NCBI GenBank assembly: GCA_900299425.1 | Contig: OMJU01000021.1 | Span: 1-43,148 of the forward strand | DNA: 43,148 nucleotides | DNA from: Candidatus Rokuibacteriota bacterium | GTDB lineage: Bacteria; Bacteroidota; Bacteroidia; Flavobacteriales; Flavobacteriaceae | Direction: 5' to 3' | In this document: positions 42,001-43,148 of the stretch, piece after piece | How positions within the stretch are numbered: position 1 is the stretch's first letter | Layout: every line of letters begins with the position of its first letter | Translations under genes and position numbers: made by a program | Notes under the pieces: generated by a model | Told to the model about the DNA's origin: nothing | The model's input: only the letters and a program-made list of their open reading frames with translations | The model's database searches: none

Positions 42001-42882
42001 TTATTTGAGGTACATCGTCCCAGTGGTCAACCGAGTACTATCTTGATAAAGATTTAATATATAACGCCCTGAGACCAAATCTTCTTCTTGAGCACCAACC
42101 ATAATACAAACATCGATTTCTTCCTGCTGAAAATTAACTTCAGTCGAAGCGCTGTAATAAAAAGTTTCACCGCCCTGGGACAAGGTGGCTCTGGTGCCAA
42201 TCAGGTTGTTCTTTGGGTTGATCACTTGAATATAAAGACTGCGCACTCCCGGAGTTGCTACCGCATTTGGCGAAATGGTAAAACAGGCTCTGATTTTATC
42301 GGCTCGACTCGCCCGTTTGGTATCTACGATTTTCCCGCTGCGGCGCACGATAACGGCATTACTTGAAAAGTCAATGATTTGAAGCCTCGAACCCTTTTCT
42401 AATACACGCTCTAAATCCTCGTTTTTTTGACGTAAGTCATCCCCTTCTAAACGTGTTTGATCGAGCACTACTTGTGTGCTGTCTACTTTAAAGGACAAAC
42501 TCTGTGTGACTTGCACCAAACTATCAGCTCGAGCAAACAACATGGTTCGTTCCTCCTTTAAGCGGGCAATTTCTAATCGATAACGTTTAATTATAGCCAT
42601 ACTCGGCTTTGCAGATTCCACCGAATCCAATAATTGTGCAATACGGCTGCGGGCCTCCAAAAGTTCCTTGTCTTGCAGCTGGTAATCCTGCAAAAGGGTG
42701 TCATACGTGCCTTTTAGATCACTGAGCTCCAGGGCTATTGCACTTTTTTGCTCCTCTAAATCTTGCTGATTTGCTTGACTCTCCTGAAACAGAATTAGAG
42801 TATATGCCCCAAGACTAAATAACAGCAGCACCAAAATAACAATGATGCGTTTAAAATTTTTTGTCTGATTGTCGTTATTCAT
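42001..42882 (-). CDS. Single-pass membrane protein with long coiled coil
   Basis: From the ATG at 42882 (MNNDNQTKNFKRIIVILVLLLFSLGAYTLILF) the protein is 293 aa: a short cytoplasmic head, one transmembrane segment (about residues 12-33), then a heptad-rich coiled coil (about 36-165, with QANQQDLEEQKSAIALELSDLKG and SRIAQLLDSVESAKP). It ends in a beta-rich globular domain of about 120 residues (IIDFSSNAVIVRRSGKIVDTKRASRADKIRACFTI, YIQVINPKNNLIG). I do not recognise a named family; the topology suggests a periplasmic scaffold or sensor. It diverges from comF over 72 bp. Confidence 0.8.
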   Translation of the reverse strand: MNNDNQTKNFKRIIVILVLLLFSLGAYTLILFQESQANQQDLEEQKSAIALELSDLKGTYDTLLQDYQLQDKELLEARSRIAQLLDSVESAKPSMAIIKRYRLEIARLKEERTMLFARADSLVQVTQSLSFKVDSTQVVLDQTRLEGDDLRQKNEDLERVLEKGSRLQIIDFSSNAVIVRRSGKIVDTKRASRADKIRACFTISPNAVATPGVRSLYIQVINPKNNLIGTRATLSQGGETFYYSASTEVNFQQEEIDVCIMVGAQEEDLVSGRYILNLYQDSTRLTTGTMYLK

Positions 42883-42899
42883 AAAAGCTCCCTTTAACC

Positions 42900-42920
42900 T
42901 TTGGCCTGAAAATTTGGCCA
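42900..42920. repeat. TTTGGCC direct repeat / TGGCC-GGCCA inverted pair in the comF upstream region
   Basis: TTTGGCC occurs at 42900-42906 and 42913-42919, with TGGCC and GGCCA also complementary across a 9-bp gap. It lies between divergent genes, so it might be an operator. The support is limited to the pattern. Confidence 0.3.
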
Positions 42921-42954
42921 CAATAATAGCACAAGCAATAATGTGTTTAAAGGT

Positions 42955-43148
42955 ATGCTAAATATTTTATTTCCCAAGTATTGCCCTGGCTGTGACTTGG
43001 CTTTAAATGAGCCCAAAATTTTACTGTGTCTGAACTGCAGAAATGCATTGCCGTTAACCCACTATCATTTACACAATAACCAGAGTATAGTCGACAAATT
43101 CTATGGTATTTTGCCCCTTGACTGCGGGACGGCCTTATTGCATTATCA
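42955..43148 (+). CDS. ComF family protein (phosphoribosyltransferase-like), 3'-truncated by window edge
   Basis: This gene is missing from the ORF track because it runs off the window. The ATG at 42955 opens MLNILFPKYCPGCDLALNEP, then ILLCLNCRNALPLTHYHLHN, the zinc-ribbon (CPGC...CLNC) and the conserved LPxT-H block, then FYGILPLDCGTALLHY. ComF proteins combine this N-terminal zinc finger with a PRTase domain, here outside the window, and take part in DNA uptake during competence. About 64 codons are seen. A GTG at 42943 is an alternative start. Confidence 0.9.
   Translation, partial: MLNILFPKYCPGCDLALNEPKILLCLNCRNALPLTHYHLHNNQSIVDKFYGILPLDCGTALLHY

Overview
The window is a gene-dense stretch of a Bacteroidota chromosome, almost certainly a marine-type member of the Flavobacteriaceae. 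The evidence is: the mutY-ssb-gldE-gldD gliding-motility cluster; a secreted protein with a type IX secretion (T9SS) C-terminal sorting signal; two TonB-dependent receptors; a DUF4270 lipoprotein; starts without Shine-Dalgarno sequences; and promoters with the Bacteroidota pattern TTTG - 19 to 21 bp - TAnnTTTG, seen upstream of rplU, hup and atpD. I cannot name the genus. No tRNA, rRNA, CRISPR array, IS element or prophage gene is visible, and no gap between genes exceeds about 215 bp. This is mostly core genome.

Layout. 1-2.1 kb: 3' part of ahcY, a shared terminator, then rpmA and rplU on the minus strand. 2.2-6.6 kb: minus-strand run mutY, ssb, gldE, gldD and an EamA transporter. 6.7-8.9 kb: plus-strand HU gene, an unlisted 29-aa extremely basic ORF that looks like a small ribosomal protein, a hairpin-rich leader, and RNase E/G. 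9.0-12.3 kb: recX converging on a cupin_8/JmjC gene that is translationally coupled to a BtuB-size TonB receptor. 12.3-14.2 kb: atpC and atpD (F1 epsilon and beta). 14.3-18.9 kb: a large TonB receptor and an SGNH-hydrolase lipoprotein as a two-gene outer-membrane unit. 19.1-23.4 kb: a metabolic island, with a P-loop sulfotransferase-like gene overlapping a class IV aminotransferase gene, divergent from glycerate kinase and a GntP permease. 23.5-27.9 kb: glmS, a DUF4270 lipoprotein and a degenerate glycogen-synthase-like gene. 28.0-32.8 kb: plus-strand panC, panD, a YbhN-type membrane protein, an alpha/beta-hydrolase-like protein lacking its serine, and radA. 32.8-37.1 kb: xth and a 1147-aa predicted outer-membrane barrel. 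37.2-43.1 kb: the T9SS cargo protein, a small lipoprotein, glyQS, a coiled-coil membrane protein and the 5' part of comF.

How genes work together. The envelope theme is strong: GldD/GldE motility-secretion factors, a T9SS substrate, two TonB receptors with partners, and an unnamed giant barrel with a SprA-like motif. Housekeeping units cover DNA repair (mutY, ssb, recX, radA, xth), translation (rpmA, rplU, glyQS, the 29-aa basic protein), pantothenate synthesis (panC, panD) and ATP synthesis.

The best leads for undescribed biology are: the sulfotransferase/aminotransferase pair with the glycerate kinase/permease pair; the 29-aa basic ORF and structured leader before rng; two apparent pseudo-enzymes conserved in intact ORFs (the glycogen-synthase-like protein and the hydrolase before radA); and a glycerate kinase gene with a sharp internal GC shift and alternative hairpins near its 5' end.
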